From Phaeovibrio sulfidiphilus (lineage in GTDB: Bacteria; Pseudomonadota; Alphaproteobacteria; Rhodospirillales; Rhodospirillaceae), in the NCBI RefSeq assembly GCF_014861485.1, contig NZ_JACZHT010000003.1:186001-250000 (forward strand): a stretch of DNA of 64,000 nt, read 5' to 3'. Positions within the stretch are counted from its first letter, which is position 1. Every line of letters starts with the position of its first letter. Shown here piece by piece: positions 10,353-18,253 of this stretch. The position numbers and the translations under genes are program-made. The notes beneath the pieces were generated by a model. The model was not told the DNA's origin. It saw nothing but the letters and a program-made list of their open reading frames with translations, and ran no database searches.

Positions 10353-11188
10353 TGGCTCCGGACCCTGCGTTCCGGGGCCCAGGCCGTCAGGGTCAGGATC
10401 TGGAAGGTGGCGGGGACGCGGCCGTCCTCGCCGGCGAACTGCTCCCGGTACAGCTCCAGGGTCCGGGCCAGGACATCCCGGCGCAGTCCCCCCCGGGACC
10501 GGCGGACCAGCGCGTTCGCCTCGCCCATCTGACGCAGATCCCGAAACAGATTCAGGGGCTCCTCGTAGCGCACCTCGATCCCGTCGCGGTCCGCGGTCGG
10601 CATGGTGAAGCCCGCCCGGGCGGCAAGGTCGCCCAGATCCTTCACATCCACCACCGGAGCCACATGCGGGCTCGGGGTCCGGCCCAGGGAAACCTCGGCG
10701 TCATAAAAGCACTGGCGCAGCTCCACAAGGGTCTCGCCCCCCAGGACGCTGATCAGGGCCGCGCCCCCGGGCTTCAGCGCCCGGCGGATCTGCACCAGAA
10801 CCCCCGGAAGATCATTCACCGCATGAAGCGACAGGTTCGAGATCACCAGATCGAAGGACTGTTCCGCGAAGGGAAGAGCCTCCTCGGAGGCGCAAACCAC
10901 CGGAGACCCGGGATTGCGTGCCCCGGCCAGCGCACAGAACGCGGGGGACGTGTCGCACTGGACAAGGTGCCCGATCCCGCCCCGGGCGCCCCGGCGCTCG
11001 CCCAGCAGGCCCCAGCGGCACCCCAGGTCCAGGGCCACCGGAAAGGACCGGCGGATGTCATCAAGCCGGTCGAGCAGACGCTCGGCGGCCTCGGCAACAA
11101 GAAAGTCCGCACCTTCGGGCGCGCGGGCGGCCCGCTCCCGGTTACGCCGGACGGCGGCTGCATCAAAAAGGGTCGCGATATCGGTCAT
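10349..11188 (-). CDS. SAM-dependent methyltransferase, BioC/NDUFAF5-like
   Basis: This 279-residue class I methyltransferase is closest in pattern to the alphaproteobacterial relatives of BioC and mitochondrial NDUFAF5: TLFDAAAVRRNRERAA at the N-terminus, FLVAEAAERLLDRLDDI, the SAM-binding VALDLGCRWG (motif I), SFDLVISNLSLHAVNDLPG and LKPGGAALISVLGG. NDUFAF5 modifies an arginine of a complex I subunit, and BioC methylates malonyl-ACP; the actual reaction here is not determined. The ATG at 11188 was chosen because it starts directly at the conserved TDIATLFD; an upstream in-frame start would only add residues overlapping the divergent comF start region. It is divergent from comF (59 bases apart) and overlaps the LysE gene downstream. 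Confidence 0.8.
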   Translation of the reverse strand: MTDIATLFDAAAVRRNRERAARAPEGADFLVAEAAERLLDRLDDIRRSFPVALDLGCRWGLLGERRGARGGIGHLVQCDTSPAFCALAGARNPGSPVVCASEEALPFAEQSFDLVISNLSLHAVNDLPGVLVQIRRALKPGGAALISVLGGETLVELRQCFYDAEVSLGRTPSPHVAPVVDVKDLGDLAARAGFTMPTADRDGIEVRYEEPLNLFRDLRQMGEANALVRRSRGGLRRDVLARTLELYREQFAGEDGRVPATFQILTLTAWAPERRVRSQ

Positions 11189-11246
11189 GCTCTGTGCTAG
11201 AATAAGGGGTTGAACAGGGACGATTTTCTTGCCGGGAGGCGCCGCC

Positions 11247-12065
11247 ATGGCGTCGGGTCATGAATCGCTCGGGACAATGGGGCTGCTGCGGCAGTGCGTC
11301 GAGGTTTTCGGGCGCACGCTCGTGGACGCCATCCTTCCCCATACCTGTCCCCGATGTAAAGACATCGTGTCGGGGCATCAAGGGCTCTGTGCCTCGTGCT
11401 TTGCCCGCCTGTCCTTTATTGACGGCCCGGTGTGCTGGCGCTGCGGGCTTCCGCTGGCCCAGGAGCCGGGGGACGACCGCGCACCGCGGCTGTGCCCCGA
11501 GTGCCTGACCCGGCGCCCGCTCTACCGGTGTGCCCGGGCGGCCCTTCTGTATGACGAGGAAAGTGCTCCCCTTGTGCTCCAGCTGAAGCACGCGGACCGG
11601 ACCGAGTCGGTCGACCTGTTCGCCCGCTGGATGACCCACGCGGGGCGCAGCCTCCTGACGCCGGACTGCCTCCTGATCCCCGTGCCCCTGCACTGGAGCC
11701 GCCTGTTCCTGCGCCGCTACAACCAGGCCGGCCTGATCACCCGGGCCATCGCCTCGGGAACGGGGCTGGAGGCCGACCTGCGTGGCCTGAGGCGCACCCG
11801 CAGAACCGCCCCCCAGGGGCGCAAGCGCCGCGCCCAGCGCATGGAAAACGTGCGCAACGCGTTCGAGGCCGTTCACCCGGAGCGGCTGAAAGGACGGGCC
11901 GTGGTGCTTGTGGATGATGTGATGACAACCGGGGCCACCATGGAGGCCTGCACCCGGACCCTGGTGGCCGCCGGGGTCACCCGGGTTGATGTCCTGACCC
12001 TGGCACGGGTGTCTCCGGAACACCGGTTCGTACGCCAGCACGGCCGCGCACGGGGCTGGTTCTGA
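11247..12065 (+). CDS. comF: ComF-family double zinc ribbon phosphoribosyltransferase
   Basis: ComF proteins join an N-terminal zinc-binding region to a phosphoribosyltransferase fold and are linked to DNA uptake in competent bacteria; in most proteobacteria their role is unproven. The 272-residue product has Cys pairs in CPRCKDI, LCASCFARL, CWRCGLPL and LCPECL. The PRT domain has IPVPLHWSRLFLRRYNQA, the RRTRRTAPQGRKRRAQRMENVRNAF-type stretch and the PRPP-binding loop VVLVDDVMTTGATMEAC. The ATG at 11247 is preceded by GGGAGG (11234-11239) at good spacing and is preferred to a start 18 bases earlier. It is divergent from the methyltransferase gene, the usual alphaproteobacterial neighbourhood. 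Confidence 0.92.
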   Translation: MASGHESLGTMGLLRQCVEVFGRTLVDAILPHTCPRCKDIVSGHQGLCASCFARLSFIDGPVCWRCGLPLAQEPGDDRAPRLCPECLTRRPLYRCARAALLYDEESAPLVLQLKHADRTESVDLFARWMTHAGRSLLTPDCLLIPVPLHWSRLFLRRYNQAGLITRAIASGTGLEADLRGLRRTRRTAPQGRKRRAQRMENVRNAFEAVHPERLKGRAVVLVDDVMTTGATMEACTRTLVAAGVTRVDVLTLARVSPEHRFVRQHGRARGWF

Positions 12066-12526
12066 GGCGAGCCCGCCCCGCCGGCTCCCGGTCGAATGCC
12101 CGGCATGCCCGGCACACCCCACCCCAGGCCCTGACCCCGAGCGCTGACCCCAAGGCCCCGTCCTGCCCCGCCCTTGAAGGCGCAGGATTCACGACAGCAG
12201 AAGCGGAAAGCCTCCCAAACCCGGGGCCGAAAAACCAAACGTCCGCAGCCAGGCGGCCAGGACCGGGGGCCGGAGTTCCCGGGACGGGGCTCCCCGAAGC
12301 CAGTTCTCCATGGTTCCGGTCCAAAGGGCCAGGCTCACACGGTCACGCCCCCGCCCCTCTCCGGAGCGGCGGGCATCCCGCCCCCGGGCCGGTCGAGTGG
12401 CGTGGGTCCGTGTCATAGGTCCGTGCTATGGGTCAGCGGTGTGGACGTCCGGGCGCCCTGGGCGCAGGCCCGCAGCCCGCCCCTGCCCTCGGACGGAAAG
12501 CGTCCCGCAAACAGGCCGGACGGCGG
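12066..12526. other. Intergenic region of about 0.46 kb, nothing recognised
   Basis: The sequence between comF and the small lipoprotein gene is GC-rich, with open frames on both strands that show no family resemblance, no convincing start signals and Pro/Arg/Gly-rich composition. No terminator hairpin with a T run was seen after comF. Confidence 0.4.
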
Positions 12527-12706
12527 CTACCAGTCGAAAATCACAGCCGCCTTGCCCCCGCTGGAGGAGCCCGCCACCGTTCCGCCCGCCACAACACCCG
12601 GGCGCTTCGAGGCGCACCCGGCCACAAGGGCTGTCGAGCACACCAGGACAAGAACAGTCAGGATCACGGAAAAGCGGTTACGGCGGATCGTTCGGCGCAG
12701 GCTCAT
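12527..12706 (-). CDS. Small predicted lipoprotein (59 residues)
   Basis: A 59-codon gene reads from ATG 12706 to TAG 12527-12529. The product begins with a basic stretch (MSLRRTIRRNRFS), continues with a hydrophobic segment (about residues 14-26) and has a clear lipobox, LVAG-C, with the lipidated Cys at residue 31. The short mature part is Gly/Ser-rich and ends KAAVIFDW. This is a textbook lipoprotein signal peptide, which makes the small frame credible. A GGGG-containing purine patch lies upstream of the ATG, and a good promoter sits about 70 bases upstream. No family was recognised; small entericidin-like or outer-membrane-associated lipoproteins are possible comparisons. It lies alone between comF and trpC. 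Confidence 0.72.
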   Translation of the reverse strand: MSLRRTIRRNRFSVILTVLVLVCSTALVAGCASKRPGVVAGGTVAGSSSGGKAAVIFDW

Positions 12707-12776
12707 GGCAAAAACACCCCGTGCTAGCCGCCGGCCCCTCGCCCTCAGTCACACGCGGAGAACCGGCCCCTGATCT

Positions 12777-12805
12777 TTCATAATCAGCCCACCACACCCT
12801 GGCAA
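12777..12805 (-). promoter_or_regulatory. Predicted sigma-70 promoter of the small lipoprotein gene
   Basis: Read on the minus strand, TTGCCA (12800-12805, five of six matches to TTGACA) is followed by a 17-base spacer and TATGAA (12777-12782, four of six matches to TATAAT). The lipoprotein ATG is about 70 bases downstream. The same spot has a short imperfect inverted repeat (CTGAT...ATCAG, 12770-12787). Confidence 0.55.
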
Positions 12806-13024
12806 CACATACCTGACCAAAAACAACCGAAAGGACGGCTGCCCGCAGCCAACCCGACCGCGCGACCGCCACCGGATCCCGCTGGGCACCACCCGGTGCA
12901 CCGGAGGCCACCCGGAACGACAGATCCCCCGGCACGCGCCGCAGGGCGGAACCGGGACAGCTCTCAAAGCGGAGCCCGGGGCCCGCGACCAACCCGACCC
13001 GCCCGCGGGCCCGGCACCGGAGCG

Positions 13025-13834
13025 TCAGAGACCGATCAGGTCCGTGACCGCCGCCTCGATATCCGGCTGGCGCATGAAGGTCTCGCCGATCAGGAAACGC
13101 TGGGCGCCCACGGTCCGCATGCGGGCGATGTCCTCGCGGGTGCGGATGCCGCTCTCGCAGACAAGCACCCGGTCCGCCGGCACCAGCGGAGCCAGACGCT
13201 CGGTCACCGCCAGGTCGGTCACCAGGGTCCGCAGATTGCGGTTGTTCACGCCGATCAGGGGCGTGTTGAGAAGCGTCAGGGCGCGCTCCAGCTCCGCCTC
13301 GTCGTGGACCTCGGCCAGCACGTCCATGCCGTGGGCCGCGGCCAGAGCCTCCATATCCCGGGCGAGCGCGTCGTCAAGACAGGCCATGATCAGAAGGATC
13401 GCGTCCGCACCCATGGCCCGGGCCTCCAGAACCTGCCAGGGATCGATCATGAAATCCTTGCGCAGAACCGGCAGGGACACGGCCGAGCGGGCCTCCACCA
13501 GATAGGCCTCACAGCCCTGGAAGCGGGTTTCCTCGGTCAGGACGGACAGGCAGGCGGCCCCGCCCCGCTCGTAGGCCAGGGCCAGATCCCGCGGCGAGAA
13601 CTCCGCACGGATCAGACCCGCCGACGGTGACGCCTTCTTGATCTCGGCAATCAGGGCCGGGCGGCCCCGCTCCGCCATGGCGCCCAGAGCCCGGGCAAAG
13701 CCCCGGGGCGCGTCACCGGACCCCTGAATGGCGGCCAGCAGGTCGGCCTCGGAGCGCACAGCCTTGCGGGCCTCCACACTCTCGCGGGTGGTGGCGCAGA
13801 TTTCTTTCAGAACGTCGGGGATGGACAGGGTCAT
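13025..13834 (-). CDS. trpC: Indole-3-glycerol phosphate synthase
   Basis: TrpC closes the pyrrole ring of indole-3-glycerol phosphate from CdRP in tryptophan synthesis. The 269-residue TIM-barrel protein has the family motifs in order: IAEIKKASPSAG (catalytic Lys and phosphate binding), AYERGGAACLSVLTE, SLPVLRKDFMID (second catalytic Lys), ILLIMACL, EVHDEAEL, IGVNNRNLRT and VCESGI. Length is standard for a monofunctional enzyme, with no fused TrpF. GGAG stands about ten bases before the ATG. It lies 163 bases downstream of trpD on the same strand, so the pair is probably an operon; trpE and trpG are not in the window. Confidence 0.96.
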   Translation of the reverse strand: MTLSIPDVLKEICATTRESVEARKAVRSEADLLAAIQGSGDAPRGFARALGAMAERGRPALIAEIKKASPSAGLIRAEFSPRDLALAYERGGAACLSVLTEETRFQGCEAYLVEARSAVSLPVLRKDFMIDPWQVLEARAMGADAILLIMACLDDALARDMEALAAAHGMDVLAEVHDEAELERALTLLNTPLIGVNNRNLRTLVTDLAVTERLAPLVPADRVLVCESGIRTREDIARMRTVGAQRFLIGETFMRQPDIEAAVTDLIGL

Positions 13835-13997
13835 ATCCGGACTCCGGTGCTTTCGGAACAGGGGTGAGGCTCAACTCGGTTCAGGTCAGTTCAGCCCTTG
13901 TCAGGTCCGGACCGGGGCCCGGCCAACCCGGCGGGCGCCCGTCCGGAAACGGGATCCCCGCGCCGGAGCCCGGGTCGGGGAGAAGTCTGGCGGAGGG

Positions 13998-15068
13998 TCA
14001 GGGAGCCTCCCCGGCGGGCGGCGGCTCGTTGGAGAGCCGCACAAGCAGGTCGAGTACCTGCCCCGCCCGGCCGGAGTCAATGGCCGCAGCCGCCCGGCCC
14101 ACGCCGTCGCGCAAGGTGTCCTCGAGGCCGGTGATAACGATGGCCGCCGCCGCGTTCAGCAGCACCACGTCGCGGTAAGGCGAGCGCACCCCGGCAAACA
14201 GATCCCGGATGGCCCGCGCGTTGAAAGCCGCGTCATCCCCTTTCAGATCCTCGAGCGAGGCCCTGGGCAGGCCCGCGTCCTCGGGCACGATCTGGAAACG
14301 GCGCACGGTTCCCTGATGGAACTCGGCCACGTGGGTGGGACCGGTGGTGGTGATCTCGTCCAGGCCGTCACTGCCGTGGACCACCCAGGCCCGCTTCAGC
14401 CCCAGGCGTCCCAGGGTCTCGGCGATGGGCTCGAGCCACTGCTCGCTGTAGATGCCCATAAGCTCAAAGGTGGCGGCGACCGGGTTCGCAAGCGGCCCCA
14501 GAAGATTGAAAATGGTCCGCACGCCCAGCTCGTAGCGCATGGGGCCCACGTGCTTCATGGCTCCGTGATAGCGCTGGGCGAACATGAAACCGATGCCGGT
14601 TTCCTCCATGCAGCGCAGGAACACCTCCGGCGGGGCGTCCAGGTTGAGCCCCAGCTCCCCCAGAACGTCGGCCGAGCCGCTCCGGGACGAGGCCGCACGG
14701 TTGCCGTGCTTGGCGACCCGGGCTCCGGCGGCAGCGGCAACAATCGAGGCCGCCGTGGAGATGTTATAGGTTCCCACACCGTCCCCGCCGGTGCCGACCA
14801 CGTCGATGGCATCCTCGGGGGCCTGGACCGAAACGGCTTTCGAGCGCAAAACCCGGGCGGCGGCCGTGATCTCGTCCACCGTCTCGCCCCGGACCCGCAG
14901 CCCCATGAGAAAGGCTCCGATCTGCGCCGGGGTGGCGTTGCCGGTCATGATGATGTCAAAGGCCCGCTCCGCATCCCGCTCGGTGAGGGTCTGCCCCGAG
15001 GCCACGAGGGCGATCAGCGGCTTGAAGTCAATGTCCTCGACCTGGAGATCTTCGGTTTCGTCTGTCAT
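13998..15068 (-). CDS. trpD: Anthranilate phosphoribosyltransferase
   Basis: TrpD joins anthranilate to PRPP, the second committed step of tryptophan synthesis. The 356-residue product shows the nucleoside phosphoribosyltransferase helical N-domain (LTERDAERAFDIIMTGNATPAQIGAF) and the glycine-rich PRPP loop VVGTGGDGVGTYNISTA, then VAKHGNRAASSRSGSADVLGELG and the NPVAATFELMGIY region. The ATG at 15068 was chosen because MTDETEDLQ leads directly into the conserved fold; the frame is open further upstream but only with low-complexity sequence. The Shine-Dalgarno is weak (GGACAG). It is followed by trpC. A long upstream region of about 750 bases separates it from divergent copA. Confidence 0.95.
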   Translation of the reverse strand: MTDETEDLQVEDIDFKPLIALVASGQTLTERDAERAFDIIMTGNATPAQIGAFLMGLRVRGETVDEITAAARVLRSKAVSVQAPEDAIDVVGTGGDGVGTYNISTAASIVAAAAGARVAKHGNRAASSRSGSADVLGELGLNLDAPPEVFLRCMEETGIGFMFAQRYHGAMKHVGPMRYELGVRTIFNLLGPLANPVAATFELMGIYSEQWLEPIAETLGRLGLKRAWVVHGSDGLDEITTTGPTHVAEFHQGTVRRFQIVPEDAGLPRASLEDLKGDDAAFNARAIRDLFAGVRSPYRDVVLLNAAAAIVITGLEDTLRDGVGRAAAAIDSGRAGQVLDLLVRLSNEPPPAGEAP

Positions 15069-15257
15069 GAATTTTCTGTCCGCTGCCTGTTCCGGGATGA
15101 TCGTCTGTCGGTGTCCGGCGCCCCGGGGGCGCTCAAACCCCTGGCCCTGGGGGCGGGTGTCCACATTGGGGCCGGAGCCCCTGTCCGGGAGAGCCCCGGC
15201 GGCGCCATCCGGTGCGGGTGTCCCCCCTCGGGCGCGGCTCCGGATCCGCCAGCGGCC

Positions 15258-15311
15258 CTGCGCGCCCCCTGCCAGACCGGGCGCCTGCGCGCCCCCTGCC
15301 CGACAGGGCGC
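15258..15311 (+). repeat. 27-bp tandem repeat upstream of trpD
   Basis: Two adjoining 27-base units (15258-15284 and 15285-15311) start CTGCGCGCCCCCTGCC and end GGGCGC, differing at two positions, with a partial third unit after 15311. They lie in the trpD-copA intergenic region and encode nothing recognisable. Confidence 0.8.
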
Positions 15312-15394
15312 CTGCGCACTCCGGAAAGGCGCCGGCACCTGCCCGGCGCAGACGCGCTGGCACGCAGGAAAACCGGAAATCTGGACGCTTGAAG

Positions 15395-15413
15395 TGGAAT
15401 GATAATCATGGTC
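15395..15413. promoter_or_regulatory. Fur-box-like palindrome
   Basis: The core ATGATAATCAT (15399-15409) is a perfect palindrome around a central base, and the 19-base window matches the classical enterobacterial Fur box at 14 of 19 positions. It lies between divergent trpD (start 15068) and copA (start 15822). Iron control of either gene would be unusual, so the target is unclear. In this group a Fur, Mur or Irr protein could be the ligand. Confidence 0.4.
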
Positions 15414-15451
15414 AACTTGCTGGGCCTGAGTGCGTCCCCCTGAAGGGCCCG

Positions 15452-15482
15452 CTACAGTGCCGACTTGACAGGGGTGCGTCAA
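15452..15482 (+). promoter_or_regulatory. Candidate operator upstream of copA, related to a site after copA
   Basis: CTACAGTGCCGACTTG (15452-15467) matches 13 of 16 bases of CTGTAGTGTCGACTTG at 18152-18167, which lies just upstream of the deacetylase-copZ pair. The first copy runs into an inverted repeat, TTGAC-N8-GTCAA (15465-15482). Paired elements before copA and before copZ would suit a shared copper regulator, but the sequence does not match the canonical CueR box. Confidence 0.3.
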
Positions 15483-15821
15483 GAGCCGCCGGAACTCCCG
15501 GCGCTTTTCGCGTTCCGGTGTGCGCTCCGGTGCGCTGCGGTGCACGCGCCGCCGTCCCGGAGGGGATCCCGGGTTCAGGGCCGTCCGTCCATCGCCGCCG
15601 GCCCTGCAGCCGGACCGAACCGGGAACCGAGCGGGGCTCGGGGCAAACGGTCCCGACGGGCCGCCCGCCGGCCGGCATGGCCGCCGGTCGGGGCAATCTC
15701 CCGGGACAGCGGGAGTCCTGCCGGACCCGGGTTATGCAGGGCGTCCTGCCGCCAGCGGGCCCGGGGGCCCGGATTATTTTGTGTGTGTGTTATCAAGCCG
15801 TGCCCGGGGAGGGGCAGCCCC

Positions 15822-18098
15822 ATGCGTGAGACGTCCGTGGATTTCGAGATATCCGGTATGAGCTGCGCCGCCTGCGTCGCCCGGCTGGAGAAGGTTCTCT
15901 CCCGGCTGGACGGCGTGGACAGCGTCTCGGTCAACCTGGCCACCGGACGGGCCCACCTCGAGATGGTGGGCGGCGCTGCCCGGGCCCAGGACGTGATCGA
16001 CGCCGTCGGGAAGGCCGGCTTCGAGGCCCGGCTGTACCGGGACGACCCGGACGACGCCAGCACGCGCGCCCGGGAGCGGAACCGGGCCCGGGAAACAGAG
16101 CGGGTCATGTTTCTGGTGGCCGCTGCCGCCTCCCTGCCCCTGATGTGGGACATGGTGGCCCACATGGCCGGCCTTCCGGGAACCATCGCCCCCCTGTGGC
16201 AGCTGGCCATCGGCTCCCTGATCCAGTTCGGCCCCGGCCTGCGCTTCTACCGCGGGGCGTGGACGGCCCTTCGCTCCGGCTACGGCACCATGGACACGCT
16301 GGTCGCCCTTGGCACCAGCGCCGCCTTCCTCATCTCGGCCTGGCGGGTGGTCATGGGGGAGACCGGCCAGGGGCTCTATTTCGAGAGCGCGGCGGTAGTG
16401 ATCACCCTGGTCCTGCTCGGAAAGCTCCTGGAGGCGGGCGCCCGGGACCGGGCCGGGAACGCCATCCGGGCCCTGATGTCGCTGCGCCCGGACATGGCCC
16501 TGCGGGAGCGCGACGACGGCACCCGGACCGAGGAGGTTCCCGCCTCGGAGCTGCGCACCGGCGATGTGGTGCGGGTCCGCCCGGGGGCTCTGGTCCCGGC
16601 GGACGGCGTGGTGATCGAGGGGCGCTCCCTGGTCAATGAGAGCCTCCTGACCGGCGAGAGCGTCCCGGTCCTGCGGGAGGAGACCGCCCGGGTGATCGGC
16701 GGCTCCCTGGCCGTGGACGGGGCCCTGAGGGTGCGCCTGACCGCCACGGGCCAGGAAACCACCCTTGCCCGCATGATCCGGCTGGTGGAGAGCGCCCAGG
16801 CCGCCAAGGCTCCGGTCCAGCGCCTGGTGGACCGCATTGCCGCCGTGTTTGTCCCCGTTGTGGTCCTTCTTGCCGGAATCACGTTTGCCATCTGGTGGTT
16901 TGCCCTGGGATCCCACGAAACGGCGATCACCGCCGCCGTATCGGTGCTGGTGATTGCCTGCCCGTGCGCCCTTGGCCTTGCCACGCCCACCGCCGTCATG
17001 GTGGGGACCGGACTGGGAGCCCGCCATGGGATCCTGATCCGGGACGCCGAGGCCCTGGAGCGCCTGAGCGGCGTCGATACCGTCGTCTTCGACAAGACCG
17101 GCACCCTGACCACCGGCCACCCGGAGCTGGTGGACTACCGCAGCGCCACCGATCCGAACGCCGACACCGAAAAGGAGTACCTTCTGGAAATCGCGGGCAG
17201 CCTCCAGCAGAGCGCGACCCACCCCCTGGCGGCGGCCCTGCGCACCGCCGCACAGGAGCATGGACTTACCCCCCTGCCGGTGGAGGATTTTCACCAGGAG
17301 CCGGGCTACGGGATCACCGCCTGCCTTGACGGGCGCCGGTTCTGGCTGGGCTCGCGGGCCTACATGAGGCGCATCGGGGCCGGCGGGGCCCCGGAGGCGG
17401 AAACCCTGGCGGCCGGCATGGAGGCCCGGGGCTGCACCACCGTGTGGATGGCCGCCGCCCCCCTGAACGGATCCGGCGACCGGGGCGCGCCCCGGACCGG
17501 CCTGGCGGACGCCGGGCCATCCGCCCCCGCGCCCGTCCTTCTGGGCCTGTTCATGCTGGCGGATCCGCCCCGGGCAAACGCCGCCGGTGCCGTCCGCGCG
17601 CTGGAGACGCTGGGGGTCCGCAGCATCATGCTGACCGGTGACAGCCTGCCCGTGGCGAGGGCCATTGCACAGCAGGTCTCCATCGGGGATGTGCGCGCAG
17701 GCGTGCTGCCCGAGGGCAAGGCCGAGACCATCCGGGATCTGCGGGCCCAAGGCGCCGTGGTGGCCATGGCCGGAGACGGCATCAACGACGCGCCCGCCCT
17801 GGCCGAGGCGGATGTGGGCATCGCCATGGGCGGGGGCTCGGACGCCGCCATGGAAACCGCCGCCATCACCCTTATGCGCTCCAGCCCCGCGCTGGTCCCC
17901 GACGCCATCAGCCTGTCGCGGGCCACCTTGCGGCGCATCCGCATCAACCTGTTCTGGGCCTTTGCCTACAACGTGGTGGCGATTCCGCTTGCGGCGCTGG
18001 GCGTCCTCTCCCCCATGATCGCGGGCGCCGCCATGGCCGCCTCCAGCGTCTCGGTGGTCAGCAGCTCGCTCCTGCTGCGGCGCTGGCGTCCAGAGTGA
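15822..18098 (+). CDS. copA: Copper-exporting P1B-type ATPase
   Basis: This inner-membrane pump uses ATP to expel Cu(I) from the cytoplasm. The 758-residue protein has one N-terminal heavy-metal-associated domain (GMSCAAC, Cys15 and Cys18), eight expected membrane helices, the TGES-type actuator loop (LLTGESVPV), the transmembrane CPC motif (about Cys380 and Cys382), the phosphorylation site DKTGTLT (Asp424), HPLAAAL in the nucleotide domain, MLTGDS and GDGINDAPAL. The last helices carry YN and M..SS, the Cu(I)-specific P1B-1 pattern. The ATG at 15822 follows GGGGAGGGG with seven bases of spacing; the frame is open upstream but the extra sequence is low-complexity. It is followed by a deacetylase gene and copZ on the same strand, 155 bases downstream. 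Confidence 0.95.
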   Translation: MRETSVDFEISGMSCAACVARLEKVLSRLDGVDSVSVNLATGRAHLEMVGGAARAQDVIDAVGKAGFEARLYRDDPDDASTRARERNRARETERVMFLVAAAASLPLMWDMVAHMAGLPGTIAPLWQLAIGSLIQFGPGLRFYRGAWTALRSGYGTMDTLVALGTSAAFLISAWRVVMGETGQGLYFESAAVVITLVLLGKLLEAGARDRAGNAIRALMSLRPDMALRERDDGTRTEEVPASELRTGDVVRVRPGALVPADGVVIEGRSLVNESLLTGESVPVLREETARVIGGSLAVDGALRVRLTATGQETTLARMIRLVESAQAAKAPVQRLVDRIAAVFVPVVVLLAGITFAIWWFALGSHETAITAAVSVLVIACPCALGLATPTAVMVGTGLGARHGILIRDAEALERLSGVDTVVFDKTGTLTTGHPELVDYRSATDPNADTEKEYLLEIAGSLQQSATHPLAAALRTAAQEHGLTPLPVEDFHQEPGYGITACLDGRRFWLGSRAYMRRIGAGGAPEAETLAAGMEARGCTTVWMAAAPLNGSGDRGAPRTGLADAGPSAPAPVLLGLFMLADPPRANAAGAVRALETLGVRSIMLTGDSLPVARAIAQQVSIGDVRAGVLPEGKAETIRDLRAQGAVVAMAGDGINDAPALAEADVGIAMGGGSDAAMETAAITLMRSSPALVPDAISLSRATLRRIRINLFWAFAYNVVAIPLAALGVLSPMIAGAAMAASSVSVVSSSLLLRRWRPE

Positions 18099-18151
18099 AA
18101 ATGGCGCCTTTTCCGCCGGAAACGGGCCGGAATCGGCGTCTGATACCACCT

Positions 18152-18167
18152 CTGTAGTGTCGACTTG
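18152..18167 (+). promoter_or_regulatory. Second copy of the copA-flanking 16-base element
   Basis: CTGTAGTGTCGACTTG matches the element at 15452-15467 at 13 of 16 positions in the same orientation, exactly 2.7 kb away. It lies 86 bases before the deacetylase start, in the gap after copA. A direct repeat ACCTCTGT also occurs here (about 18148 and 18191). No convincing -35/-10 pair was found. Confidence 0.3.
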
Positions 18168-18253
18168 GGCAGGGAACTACGATATCTTGCACCTCTGTGG
18201 GGAGCACTCCGGCCAGGGGCTCCCCGATCTCATACATTTGGAGGGACTGGGGC

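Noticed and set aside
15065-15415. Minus-strand open frame beginning at the Fur-like box
   Set aside because: Apart from a short start (MTMIIIPLQ) it is Arg/Gly/Pro-rich, spans the 27-bp repeat and overlaps trpD; not credible as a protein.
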